DNA of 49,313 nt from Oscillospiraceae bacterium. GTDB lineage: Bacteria > Bacillota > Clostridia > Oscillospirales > CAG-382. The stretch lies in contig SVTH01000014.1 of NCBI GenBank assembly GCA_015063885.1, positions 1 through 49,313 on the forward strand. Direction: 5' to 3'. Below, piece after piece: positions 39,147 to 46,542 of this stretch. The position numbers and the translations under genes are program-made. Numbering within the stretch: the first letter of the stretch is position 1; every line of letters begins with the position of its first letter. The notes beneath the pieces are model-generated. The model was not told the origin of the DNA. It did no database searches and worked only from the letters and a program-made list of their open reading frames with translations.

Positions 39147-39176
39147 CCGCCCGAAGAATTTTCGGGCGGTTTTTTC
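39147..39176 (+). terminator. Rho-independent terminator of the aldo/keto reductase gene
   Basis: CCGCCCGAA/TTCGGGCGG with a 5-nt loop and a T-run. Confidence 0.92.
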
Positions 39177-39203
39177 TTCAAAAAAAGATTTTTGCTCTCC
39201 CTC

Positions 39204-39260
39204 TTGACAAACAGCACACAGTGTGCTATAATAGTTCCCGAGGAGAGCACACTGTGTGCT
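39204..39260 (+). promoter_or_regulatory. degV promoter with two copies of a 15-bp palindromic operator
   Basis: -35 TTGACA (39204-39209) and -10 TATAAT (39227-39232) are perfect and 17 bp apart. The palindrome AGCACACAGTGTGCT (39213-39227) fills the spacer and touches the -10. A second copy, AGCACACTGTGTGCT (39246-39260), lies just after the start site. This is a textbook repressor arrangement. No repressor gene is nearby. Confidence 0.88.
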
Positions 39261-39382
39261 CGAATCGCCCCCCCCTTTTTTTGCTGCAGAATTCCACCCC
39301 CCAACGGAAAACCTCTTTCCGGGAGTTCTGCAGCCCCTCTTTAACATTCCTCGGAGCGGCTTCCGCTCCGAAAAAAATATAG
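39261..39382 (+). other. Structured leader between operators 2 and 3 of degV
   Basis: About 120 nt with no gene. It contains a C8T7 tract (39267-39282), a hairpin with 9-bp arms GCTGCAGAA/TTCTGCAGC (39283-39291, 39326-39334) enclosing GGAAA/TTTCC, and a second 8-bp hairpin CGGAGCGG/CCGCTCCG (39352-39370). Neither hairpin has a following T-run on the plus strand. Confidence 0.6.
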
Positions 39383-39397
39383 AGCACACTGTGTGCT
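39383..39397 (+). promoter_or_regulatory. Third copy of the 15-bp operator, next to the degV ribosome binding site
   Basis: AGCACACTGTGTGCT, identical to the second copy (with its preceding G as well), ends one base before GAAGGAG, the Shine-Dalgarno sequence of degV. It could support repressor looping with the promoter copies. Confidence 0.82.
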
Positions 39398-39409
39398 GAA
39401 GGAGCGTTT

Positions 39410-40237
39410 ATGACTTCCGTAAAAATTGTTCTGGACTCCTCTGCCGACCTGACGGCCATGGAAGGCATTCCCTTTGCCTTCGCCCCCTTGAAGGTGGTCA
39501 CCAAGGAGACCCAATACGTAGACGACGAAAGTTTGGACGTGGAGGCCATGGCGGAAGCCCTTTACAACTACCGGGGCACCTCCACCACCTCCTGCCCCAA
39601 CGTGGAGGACTGGCTGACCGCCTTCGGAGATGCCGAGGAGATCCTGTGCATCACCATCACCGGCGGGCTTTCCGGCTCCTACAACTCCGCCCTGGTGGCA
39701 AAAAGGCAGTATGAGGAAGCCCATCCCGGCAGACGGGTAGAAGCCATCGACTCCCTCTCCGCCGGACCCGAGATCGCCTTGATGGCGGAAAAGGCGAGAG
39801 AGCTTCTCCTTTCCGGGAAAAGCCTGGACGAAACGGTAAAAGCGCTGAAGAGCTACAAGACCGAGCTGTTCTTTATGCTGGAATCCCTGCAGAACTTTGC
39901 CAACAACGGCAGAGTGAGCAAGCTGGCGGCCAAGACCGCAGGCGTTCTGGGCATCCGCACCCTGGGAAGAGCCAGCGATCAAGGCACCCTGGAGCTTTTG
40001 GAAAAGGTGCGCGGCGAGGAACGGTCTCTGCTGGCCCTGGCAAGGCTCATCAAGGAGCGTGGCTACAAGGGCGGCAAGCTCCGCATCGCCCATTGCGGCA
40101 ACCCCTCCGCGGCGGAATCTTTGGCCATGCTGATACGGGAGCACTTCCCCAAGGCCGCCGTCACCGTCACCACCCTGCGAGGACTTTGCTCCTATTACGC
40201 AGAGCGGGGCGGAATGCTGGTAGGCTGTGAGGTCTGA
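39410..40237 (+). CDS. DegV-family fatty-acid-binding protein (FakB-like)
   Basis: A 275-residue DegV protein, which binds a fatty acid for phosphorylation by a kinase (FakA) in Firmicutes. Landmarks: VKIVLDSSADL (5-15), TSTTSCPNVEDW, ITITGGLSGSYNSALVA, DSLSAGPE, the FFMLESLQNFANNGRVSK(L)AAKTAGVLGIRTLG core and AERGGMLVGCEV at the end. The start ATG (39410) has GAAGGAG 5 nt upstream. It is cotranscribed with the acyl ligase gene 4 nt downstream and is controlled by three palindromic operators. FakA is not in the window. Binding of a fatty acid is a family inference; the exact ligand is unknown. Confidence 0.93.
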   Translation: MTSVKIVLDSSADLTAMEGIPFAFAPLKVVTKETQYVDDESLDVEAMAEALYNYRGTSTTSCPNVEDWLTAFGDAEEILCITITGGLSGSYNSALVAKRQYEEAHPGRRVEAIDSLSAGPEIALMAEKARELLLSGKSLDETVKALKSYKTELFFMLESLQNFANNGRVSKLAAKTAGVLGIRTLGRASDQGTLELLEKVRGEERSLLALARLIKERGYKGGKLRIAHCGNPSAAESLAMLIREHFPKAAVTVTTLRGLCSYYAERGGMLVGCEV

Positions 40238-40241
40238 CGTT

Positions 40242-41909
40242 ATGAAGCAACACGCATTACATCCCCGTCTGAGCTTTGACACCGTCCGCGAGGTAGTGGC
40301 CTGGGCGGGCAAGACCCACGGCGAAAAGACCGCCTATTCCTATCGGGAAAAGGCAGGCGACAAAGAAATATTGAAGGTGTCCTTCCTGAAGCTGCAAAAG
40401 GACGTGGAAGCCCTCACCAACGCCTTGGTGGATATGGGCTGTACGGGTAAGCATTGCGCCGTGGTGGGGAAGCTTTCCTACCATTGGGCGCTGGTATACT
40501 TCGCCGTGCTGTCCGCAGGCGGCGTGCTCATGCCCCTGGATAAGGACTGGAAGGCTGAGGATCTTGCCCACACCACCAAGGAAGGGGAAGCGAAATATCT
40601 CTTCTGCGACGCCGATCTGAAGGACAAGGCAGAACAGATCGCCGCAAGTGCCTCCCTGGAGGCAGAGCCCGTCTATCTGGGAAGCGACGGTCTGCTGTCC
40701 CTCCTGTCCGCAGGAAAAAACAGCCGTCCGCCCCTGCCCCGGATCGATCCTCTCGCTCCTGCTCTGCTGGTCTACACCTCCGGCACCACGGGTGCGGGAA
40801 AAGGGGTACTGCTTTCCCAAACCGCCATCATCAGCAACATCACCGCCGCTTTGCCCTACATCGATTATTCCGAGAAGACGGTGGGCGTTCTGCCCCCGCA
40901 TCATACCTACGGCTCCACGGTGATGTTCTTGGGACACGCCATCATCGGCTCAGAGGTGTATATCTCCGCAGGACTGCGCCATATTCAAAGAGAGCTGAAG
41001 GAGCAAAAGCCCGGGCATCTTGTTTTGGTGCCTCTGTACCTGGAGACCTTCTACCGCAAGATCAAATCCACCGTGAAGGAGCAGAAGAAGGAAAAGCTTC
41101 TCTCCCGCATGATGACCGTAAGCGGCGGGTTGCGGAAGGTAGGCATCGACCTGCGAAAGACGCTGTTCGCCTCCGTGCGGGAGGCCTTCGGCGGGGAGAT
41201 CAAAACGGTGATCTCCGGAGGCGCTCCCATCAACAGGGAGATCGTCGCCTTCTTTGAAGCCATCGGTATCTCCACCCTCAACGGCTACGGCATCACGGAG
41301 TGCGCCCCCCTCATTGCGGTGAACCGCTCCCGATGGGTGGTTCCCGACAGCGTGGGCCACGTCATTGACGTGGATACCGTAAAGATCCTCTCTCCCGATG
41401 AAAACGGGGAGGGGGAGATCCTGGTGAAAGGCCCCAACGTGATGCTGGGTTATTACAAGAACCCCCACGCCACCGCAGAAGCCATCGACGGGGAGGGCTA
41501 CTTCCACACGGGAGATTTCGGCAAGCTGAACGAGGACGGGGTTCTGTTCATCACCGGGCGGAAAAAGAATCTCATCATCCTCTCCAACGGCAAGAACGTC
41601 TATCCCGAGGAGATCGAAAACGAGCTCATCGCCCTGCCCGGCGTGCTGGAGGTTGTGGTCTACCAGGGTAAGAGTAAGCGGGGCGACGCCCACGACGCCA
41701 TCGTGGCGGAGATCTACCCCGACCCGGAGTATTGCAAGAAGAACGGCATCCAAGACGCCACCGCCTTCCTGAAGGCGCACTTGGACGCCTACAACCGCAC
41801 CGCCACCCCCTACAAGCGGGTGGCCAAGCTGAAGGTTCGCCACACCGAGTTCCCCAAGAACACCCTGCGGAAGATCAGGCGCTTTGAGCTTGACATGACC
41901 ATTGATTGA
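40242..41909 (+). CDS. AMP-dependent acyl-CoA/acyl-ACP synthetase (long-chain type)
   Basis: Activates a carboxylic acid, probably a fatty acid, through an acyl-adenylate. The 555-residue ANL-family enzyme shows the P-loop-like VYTSGTTGAGKGVLLS, VLPPHHTYGS, the A5 block NGYGITECAPLIAVNRSR, A7 YFHTGDFGKLNEDGVLFITGRKKNLIILSNGKNVYPEEIE (TGD and hinge region) and the C-terminal lysine in FPKNTLRKIRR. It lies 4 nt after degV, and its pairing with a FakB-like protein suggests fatty-acid incorporation. The ATG at 40242 has GAGGT about 8 nt upstream; the GTG at 40227 overlapping degV is less likely. Confidence 0.92.
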   Translation: MKQHALHPRLSFDTVREVVAWAGKTHGEKTAYSYREKAGDKEILKVSFLKLQKDVEALTNALVDMGCTGKHCAVVGKLSYHWALVYFAVLSAGGVLMPLDKDWKAEDLAHTTKEGEAKYLFCDADLKDKAEQIAASASLEAEPVYLGSDGLLSLLSAGKNSRPPLPRIDPLAPALLVYTSGTTGAGKGVLLSQTAIISNITAALPYIDYSEKTVGVLPPHHTYGSTVMFLGHAIIGSEVYISAGLRHIQRELKEQKPGHLVLVPLYLETFYRKIKSTVKEQKKEKLLSRMMTVSGGLRKVGIDLRKTLFASVREAFGGEIKTVISGGAPINREIVAFFEAIGISTLNGYGITECAPLIAVNRSRWVVPDSVGHVIDVDTVKILSPDENGEGEILVKGPNVMLGYYKNPHATAEAIDGEGYFHTGDFGKLNEDGVLFITGRKKNLIILSNGKNVYPEEIENELIALPGVLEVVVYQGKSKRGDAHDAIVAEIYPDPEYCKKNGIQDATAFLKAHLDAYNRTATPYKRVAKLKVRHTEFPKNTLRKIRRFELDMTID

Positions 41910-41937
41910 TTTTCTTTCCTTTTCTCCATAAAAATGC

Positions 41938-41977
41938 AAAAAGCGCTGTGGTTTTCGTGTTTTCCACAGCGCTTTTT
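41938..41977. terminator. Bidirectional terminator between acyl ligase and PlsC-like genes
   Basis: AAAAAGCGCTGTGG/CCACAGCGCTTTTT lies between convergent genes, with A/T tails on both sides. Confidence 0.9.
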
Positions 41978-41985
41978 GTTCGTTC

Positions 41986-43263
41986 TTATTCTTTGTTGCT
42001 CCGAGCCTCCAGAAGCTTGGCTTCCTGCTGTAAATACAGGATCTCCGTAGCGAAGGCAAGCTTGGTCACCACGTTTTCCTTTTTGGGGTAGCAATAGAAG
42101 GAATCGTTCTCCGTGGAAATATCCACGCAATCGAAGGGCTTGATGTAGCAGTAATCGTACTCGATATGCAAGCTGTTGGTCTGGATGGGAGTACGCCCGA
42201 TGCGGTATTCCGCGCCGTTATAGTCTCCCGTGAGCACGAAGCCTTCTCCGGGCTTATGGGAAAGCTTGCCCTTCCCCAGGGTCTCGAACCTCCAGCAACG
42301 GGGCAGAGAGTATACCTCCACCTCGTCCTCAAAGGAATAGGTGCCGGAAGCGATCTGCTCCTCCACCTGCTTCCGCTCCCAGGCGAACCAATCGGGAACG
42401 TGGGTGAACTCCGTCTCCCCTTCCTTTGCCTGCAGGGAGCCGTCCTCCTGTAAGGTCCAGACCTTGCCGCAATGCTTGCAGAAGAGCTCCGCGCCCTTGG
42501 AATCCATTTGGGATTCCGTCTTGCAATGGGGGCACTGGTACAGCACCTTGTGCAAGCCCTCCGCACGGAAGGGCTCGGTGATGAGGATGCCGTTGTCCTT
42601 CTGATACTTGTATTCGTCGTACTGCAGACCCTTGCGGATGGCCTCGTTGATCTCTTCGGGGGTCATTTCCTTCACCTGCTCGGCGGTGAGAAGCTGGGTC
42701 ATCACGGTGTGCATGGGAACCTTACGCTTTTTGCGGTAGTTCCAAAAGGGGGTGTGGAGGTAGTTGCCGTGGTGGACGATGGTGACCACGGGAACGCCGT
42801 TCTGCTTTACCAGGCGGCCGATGGCATCGGGAATGTAGGAGGTGACGCCGCAAGGGGAATACCGCGCCTCGGGGTACATACAAAGCACGTCTCCCCGCTT
42901 GGTGACCTTGCGGATAGAGCGTACCAGATGGAGATCCATGGTGAACTTGCGGGTGCAGATGGCACCGATGAGCTCCAGCAGGAAGGGACGGCGGTAATAG
43001 CCGTCGATGCTCACCACGTTGTGGAGGCGGTGGGGATAGGTGGCCAGCGCCGCCAGCTCAAAGTCGATGAAATACATATGGTTGGAAAGCAGGATGTACG
43101 GGGGCTTCAGGCCTTCCATGTTCACCTTCTCGATGCGGTAATCCTTGCCCAAAAGAAGAAACCAAGAGATCACCTTGATCAGCCAGGCGATGATCCAAGG
43201 CTGGCGGATGGGATACTTGGCTTTGTAGCGCTTTTTGTTCTTGTAGTTGACTTCGATATTCAT
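41986..43263 (-). CDS. PlsC-like acyltransferase with internal zinc ribbon
   Basis: A 425-residue protein. Residues about 50-220 are a 1-acyl-glycerol-phosphate acyltransferase domain: LLSNHMYFIDFE (the NH-x4-D catalytic motif), the GYYRRPF strand, MYPEARYSPCG (in place of the usual EGTRS) and PVVTIVHHGN. A zinc ribbon follows at about 265-289 (CPHCKTESQMDSKGAELFCKHCG), then about 140 residues of beta-rich sequence of unknown type. The acyltransferase is expected at the cytoplasmic membrane face; a hydrophobic segment lies near residue 24-39. It converges with degV/acyl-ligase, suggesting a shared lipid role. The ATG has AGGAG 6 nt upstream. Confidence 0.86.
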   Translation of the reverse strand: MNIEVNYKNKKRYKAKYPIRQPWIIAWLIKVISWFLLLGKDYRIEKVNMEGLKPPYILLSNHMYFIDFELAALATYPHRLHNVVSIDGYYRRPFLLELIGAICTRKFTMDLHLVRSIRKVTKRGDVLCMYPEARYSPCGVTSYIPDAIGRLVKQNGVPVVTIVHHGNYLHTPFWNYRKKRKVPMHTVMTQLLTAEQVKEMTPEEINEAIRKGLQYDEYKYQKDNGILITEPFRAEGLHKVLYQCPHCKTESQMDSKGAELFCKHCGKVWTLQEDGSLQAKEGETEFTHVPDWFAWERKQVEEQIASGTYSFEDEVEVYSLPRCWRFETLGKGKLSHKPGEGFVLTGDYNGAEYRIGRTPIQTNSLHIEYDYCYIKPFDCVDISTENDSFYCYPKKENVVTKLAFATEILYLQQEAKLLEARSNKE

Positions 43264-43291
43264 GCGAGTCTCCTGTTTTCATAATTGACTC

Positions 43292-43320
43292 ATTATATCA
43301 AATTTTGAACAAAAAAGCAA
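43292..43320 (-). promoter_or_regulatory. Promoter of the PlsC-like gene
   Basis: The minus strand has -35 TTGCTT (43315-43320), a 17-bp spacer and a perfect -10 TATAAT (43292-43297). Confidence 0.78.
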
Positions 43321-43347
43321 TAAAAAATGAAAAAATATCGAAATAAG

Positions 43348-43376
43348 TTGCAAAAAGAAAGAAACGGTGGTAAAAT
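43348..43376 (+). promoter_or_regulatory. Promoter of the membrane-anchored alpha/beta hydrolase gene
   Basis: -35 TTGCAA (43348-43353), a 17-bp spacer and -10 TAAAAT (43371-43376), in an A-rich divergent region with the PlsC-like promoter. Confidence 0.8.
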
Positions 43377-43418
43377 ACAAAAAGTAAGGTATTTTTCCCA
43401 CCGAGAGAGGTGCTTATT

Positions 43419-44363
43419 ATGGTATTTTATTGGATCGGCGGCGTCGTTCTGCTGCTGTGTCTTGCGGTGCTCATCACCGCTTACGTTTGTTTTTTTCGTA
43501 TCTTCTACTTCCCCAAAAGGAAGCAAAAAAAGGGCGGCGAGCTGGCCTCCCTGCCCTACGGGGATATTTACGCCCCCTACCGTGAGGAAATGGCGGAATG
43601 GGTGCGGAAGGTAAAGGAGCTGCCCTGCAAGGAGGTCTCTATCACCTCCTTCGACGGATTGACCCTGCGGGGACGGTATTACGAGCATACCCCCGGTGCC
43701 CCCATTGAGCTTCTGATGCACGGTTACAAGGGGAATTCCCTGCGGGATCTCAGCGGCGGTGTGTTCCGTTGCTTTGCCCTGGAAAGAAACGCCCTGATCG
43801 TGGATCACCGTGCCGCAGGAAGCAGCGAAGGCAACGTCATCACCTTCGGCGTCAATGAAAGCCGTGACTGCGCAGAATGGGTGAACCTGATCCTGCGGGA
43901 GATCGACCCCAATGCAAAGATCATCCTCACGGGTATCTCCATGGGCGCCGCCACGGTGCTCACCGCCGCAGGCTACGACCTGCCGGGGAACGTGGTGGGC
44001 GTGTTGGCGGATTGCGGGTATACCTCCTCGAAAGCCATCATCAAAAAGGTGATCCGTGACATGAAGCTCCCCGCAGACCTGCTCTACCCCTTTGCAAGGC
44101 TGGGAGCAAAGATCTTCGGCGGATTCGACCCGGACCAACGCTCTCCCATCGGCTCCATGAAGCAGTGTAAGCTTCCCGTGATCTTCATCCACGGGGACGC
44201 GGATGCCTTCGTGCCCCCGGAAATGAGCAAGGAAAACTATCAAGCCTGCACCGCCCAAAAACGCCTGGTCGTCATCCCCGGAGCGGGGCACGGCCTTTGC
44301 TACCCCGCAGACCGTGAGACATACTTGCGGGAATTGAAGGATTTTTTCGAGCCGCATTTGTAA
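43419..44363 (+). CDS. Membrane-anchored alpha/beta hydrolase
   Basis: A 314-residue protein with one N-terminal membrane helix (about 4-28) and a basic stop-transfer (FPKRKQKKGG). The hydrolase domain has the oxyanion strand ELLMHGYKGNS (98-107), the nucleophile elbow TGISMGAAT (Ser174), the acid in IHGDADAFVP (near D262) and catalytic His291 (GAGHGLCY). This is the Bem46/YqkD-like group often annotated as esterase or peptidase. Substrate unknown; the active site probably faces outside if the anchor has N-in topology. The ATG has AGAGAGG about 8 nt upstream. No neighbour is clearly co-transcribed; the toxin-antitoxin genes follow 69 nt downstream. Confidence 0.88.
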   Translation: MVFYWIGGVVLLLCLAVLITAYVCFFRIFYFPKRKQKKGGELASLPYGDIYAPYREEMAEWVRKVKELPCKEVSITSFDGLTLRGRYYEHTPGAPIELLMHGYKGNSLRDLSGGVFRCFALERNALIVDHRAAGSSEGNVITFGVNESRDCAEWVNLILREIDPNAKIILTGISMGAATVLTAAGYDLPGNVVGVLADCGYTSSKAIIKKVIRDMKLPADLLYPFARLGAKIFGGFDPDQRSPIGSMKQCKLPVIFIHGDADAFVPPEMSKENYQACTAQKRLVVIPGAGHGLCYPADRETYLRELKDFFEPHL

Positions 44364-44373
44364 AATACAGTAT

Positions 44374-44408
44374 ATTGTATTGCAATTTGCAATACAATGT
44401 GGTATACT
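44374..44408 (+). promoter_or_regulatory. Toxin-antitoxin promoter covered by a 25-bp perfect palindrome
   Basis: -35 TTGCAA (44380-44385) and -10 TATACT (44403-44408) are 17 bp apart. A perfect palindrome, ATTGTATTGCAA, one central T, then its complement (44374-44398), covers the -35 and spacer. It is the expected autorepression site for the antitoxin dimer. Confidence 0.88.
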
Positions 44409-44432
44409 ATCTTTGGAAAGGTGGTGCATACC

Positions 44433-44729
44433 ATGGCAACGAAAACGGCAAACGTAACCGCACGCATTCATCCCGAGATCAAACAGCAAGCGGAAGCAGT
44501 GTTGGAGCATTTGGGGATCCCGGTATCGGTATTGATCGATTCTCTTTACCGTCAGATCATTCTGACCAACGGCATTCCCTATCCCTTCAAGCTTCCGTCT
44601 CCGCAGACTCGCGACAGCATGACAGACGAGCAATTTGACACAATGATGGCAAAAGGACTTTCCGAAGCAAAAGAAGGGCGCGGCTTAAACGTAGACGATG
44701 CTTTTGCAGAGATCAACAAGGGTATTTGA
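44433..44729 (+). CDS. RelB/DinJ-family antitoxin
   Basis: A 98-residue antitoxin. The N-terminal ribbon-helix-helix (about 5-50: KTANVTARIHPEIKQQAEAVLEHLGIPVSVLIDSLYRQIILTNGIPYPF) is the RelB/DinJ pattern and should bind the upstream palindrome. The acidic C-terminal half (SMTDEQFDTMMAKGLSEAKEGRGLNVDDAFAEINKG) should wrap the toxin. The ATG has AAAGGTGG about 8 nt upstream and follows a promoter with operator. The toxin gene follows with a 2-bp gap. Confidence 0.93.
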   Translation: MATKTANVTARIHPEIKQQAEAVLEHLGIPVSVLIDSLYRQIILTNGIPYPFKLPSPQTRDSMTDEQFDTMMAKGLSEAKEGRGLNVDDAFAEINKGI

Positions 44730-44731
44730 TC

Positions 44732-45067
44732 ATGGCCTACCAAGTAAAATTGACACCCAACGCCATCCGTCAGCTACAAGATACCCTTGTCTATATTTCC
44801 CAAACTTTGCAAGCACCCGAAGTAGCCCGTAGCTGGTCCAAGCGCCTTGAAAGCAGGATCGCTTCCCTTTGTGAAATGCCCTTTCGATATGCTCTCGTGG
44901 AAGAAGATCCCTGGCATGGAGAAGGAGTGCGAAAAATGCCTATTGAAAACTTCATCGTTTACTATTGGGTAGACGATAGCTCCTCCACCGTCTGGGTGAT
45001 CGCTGTCATATACGGTAAGAGGGATCAACTGTCCGCTTTGCGAAATATGCCTAACGATTTGACCTAA
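44732..45067 (+). CDS. RelE/ParE-family toxin
   Basis: A 111-residue toxin. The frame AYQVKLTPNAIRQLQDTLVYISQTLQAPEVARSWSKRLESRIASLCEMPFRYALVEEDPWHGEGVRKMPIENFIVYYWVDDSSSTVWVIAVIYGKRDQ fits the ParE/RelE fold, including Arg and Tyr residues in RKMPIENFIVYYWVD and a final RRD-like KRDQ. Whether it cleaves ribosomal mRNA (RelE) or inhibits gyrase (ParE) cannot be told. The ATG at 44732 is preceded by AAGGG; an in-frame TTG at 44726 overlaps the antitoxin stop. It ends at a strong terminator. An intact pair, probably active. Confidence 0.9.
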   Translation: MAYQVKLTPNAIRQLQDTLVYISQTLQAPEVARSWSKRLESRIASLCEMPFRYALVEEDPWHGEGVRKMPIENFIVYYWVDDSSSTVWVIAVIYGKRDQLSALRNMPNDLT

Positions 45068-45071
45068 AAAA

Positions 45072-45102
45072 ACGCCACGGCTCAGCCGTGGCGTCCTTTT
45101 TC
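45072..45102. terminator. Terminator shared by the toxin and CofE-like genes
   Basis: ACGCCACGGC/GCCGTGGCGT with a TCA loop; T-runs follow on both strands between convergent genes. Confidence 0.9.
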
Positions 45103-45106
45103 GTTT

Positions 45107-46306
45107 TTACGTTGTATAGTTGTCGAAATAGCCCTGCACCAGAACCACGGGGGTGCCCTTGTCACCGCTGCCGCTGGTAAGGTCGCAAAGGGAGCCGATC
45201 AGGTCGGTGAGCTGGCGGGGGGTGGTACCCTGGGAAGCCATGTTGCCCACCAGATTGCTCTGCTTGGCACGGATGCTGTCGGAGATGGCCTTCTTCAGCT
45301 CCTCGCCGGAAAGATCCTTGTAGTCGTTATCTGCCAGATACTTCAGCTTCAGCTCGTTGGGGGTGCCGATCAGGCCGTCGGTAAAGGCGGGAGAAACCAC
45401 CGGGTCAGCCAGCTCCCAGATCTTACCCTTGGGATCCTTGAAGGCGCCGTCGCCGTAGATCATGACCTCCACGTGCTTGCCGGTGGCTTTCAAGATCCTT
45501 TCCTGTACGGAAAGCACCAGGTCCTTGCACTCTCTGGGGAACAGCTTGACGGTGTCCTCGGTGGACTTGTTGGAGCCCAACAGACCGTAGCGCTCGTTAC
45601 AGCCGCTGCCGTCCACGGGAGCATTGAGAATATCGTCCAAACCGCAAACCGCCTTGGCGCCAGCCGCTTTCAGGATGCGCTTGGTGCGGGCACGGGTATG
45701 GATATCGCAGGTGAGAACATGATCCGCATAAGCCAGGATCGCCTGAGGACGGTTGGCGAAGATGATCTCCACCTCTGCGCCGCTCTCGCGGATCAGATTG
45801 CCGTAATACTCCACGTAATCCACGCCGGTGAACTCATGCTTGTTCACGCCGAAGAGCTCACGGTATTTTTCCAGCGTCAGAACGTCGGAATAGGGGTTTA
45901 CCCCTGCCTCGTCCAGCTTGTCCAGGCTCACCAGCTCGTTGCCCACCTCGTCGGAGGGGTAGCTGAGCATCAGGACGATCTTCTTTGCGCCCTTGGCGAT
46001 GCCACGGAGACAGATGGCGAAGCGGTTACGGGAAAGGATGGGGAACAGCACGCCCACAGTCCCTCCGCCCAGCTTTGCGCGGACGTCGGCGGCAATGGCA
46101 TCCACGTGGGCGTAGTTGCCCTGGGCCCGTGCCACGATGGACTCGGTTGCGGCAATGACGTCACGGTCGCGAAGCGCAAAGCCTTCGCTTTCTGCGGCGG
46201 CAAGCACGCTGTCTGCAATGATGGCGGCGAGGTCATCTCCCTGACGGATGATGGGGCAACGGATCCCGCGGGAAACCGTGCCAACTCTTCTCTCTTTTTG
46301 TTCCAT
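45107..46306 (-). CDS. Coenzyme F420:L-glutamate ligase-family protein (CofE-like)
   Basis: A 399-residue homologue of CofE, the enzyme adding glutamate to coenzyme F420-0. Conserved blocks: ESIVARAQGNYAHVDAIAADVRAKL, VGVLFPILSRNRFAICLRGIAKGAKKIVLMLSYPSDEVGNEL, VLTCDIHTRARTKRILKAAGAKAVCGLDDILNAPVDGSGCNERYGLLGSNKSTEDTVKLFPRE, the VMIYGDGAFKDPKGKIWELADPVVSPAF stretch with acidic metal-binding residues, and EL.LKYLADND. It is longer than archaeal CofE (about 250). F420 synthesis is not known in most Clostridia and no other F420 gene is here, so it may ligate glutamate to another substrate. The ATG has AAGGAAGG about 8 nt upstream. Confidence 0.85.
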   Translation of the reverse strand: MEQKERRVGTVSRGIRCPIIRQGDDLAAIIADSVLAAAESEGFALRDRDVIAATESIVARAQGNYAHVDAIAADVRAKLGGGTVGVLFPILSRNRFAICLRGIAKGAKKIVLMLSYPSDEVGNELVSLDKLDEAGVNPYSDVLTLEKYRELFGVNKHEFTGVDYVEYYGNLIRESGAEVEIIFANRPQAILAYADHVLTCDIHTRARTKRILKAAGAKAVCGLDDILNAPVDGSGCNERYGLLGSNKSTEDTVKLFPRECKDLVLSVQERILKATGKHVEVMIYGDGAFKDPKGKIWELADPVVSPAFTDGLIGTPNELKLKYLADNDYKDLSGEELKKAISDSIRAKQSNLVGNMASQGTTPRQLTDLIGSLCDLTSGSGDKGTPVVLVQGYFDNYTT

Positions 46307-46372
46307 AAAATTGCCTTCCTTTCAGCCTTCGGAAAAATGCCCAACTTTCCGCATTCTCCGAATCACAGAACT

Positions 46373-46400
46373 ATTATAATCTTTTTTTTGAAAATTTCAA
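46373..46400 (-). promoter_or_regulatory. Promoter of the CofE-like gene
   Basis: The minus strand has -35 TTGAAA (46395-46400), a 16-bp spacer and a perfect -10 TATAAT (46373-46378). Confidence 0.78.
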
Positions 46401-46480
46401 TAGGTAGACGATAATTTCTTTCAAAAAATCGAAAAACCTTCCTGCCGGGATATAATTATAAAGAAGCTCCCTCTTTTTTC

Positions 46481-46509
46481 TTGACAAGGAACGGAAAATC
46501 AAGTATACT
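46481..46509 (+). promoter_or_regulatory. Promoter of the SGNH/discoidin surface protein
   Basis: -35 TTGACA (46481-46486), a 17-bp spacer and -10 TATACT (46504-46509), about 33 bp before the start. Confidence 0.87.
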
Positions 46510-46542
46510 GAGAAAAAGACAAAAACAAAGAGAGGTTCCCGT

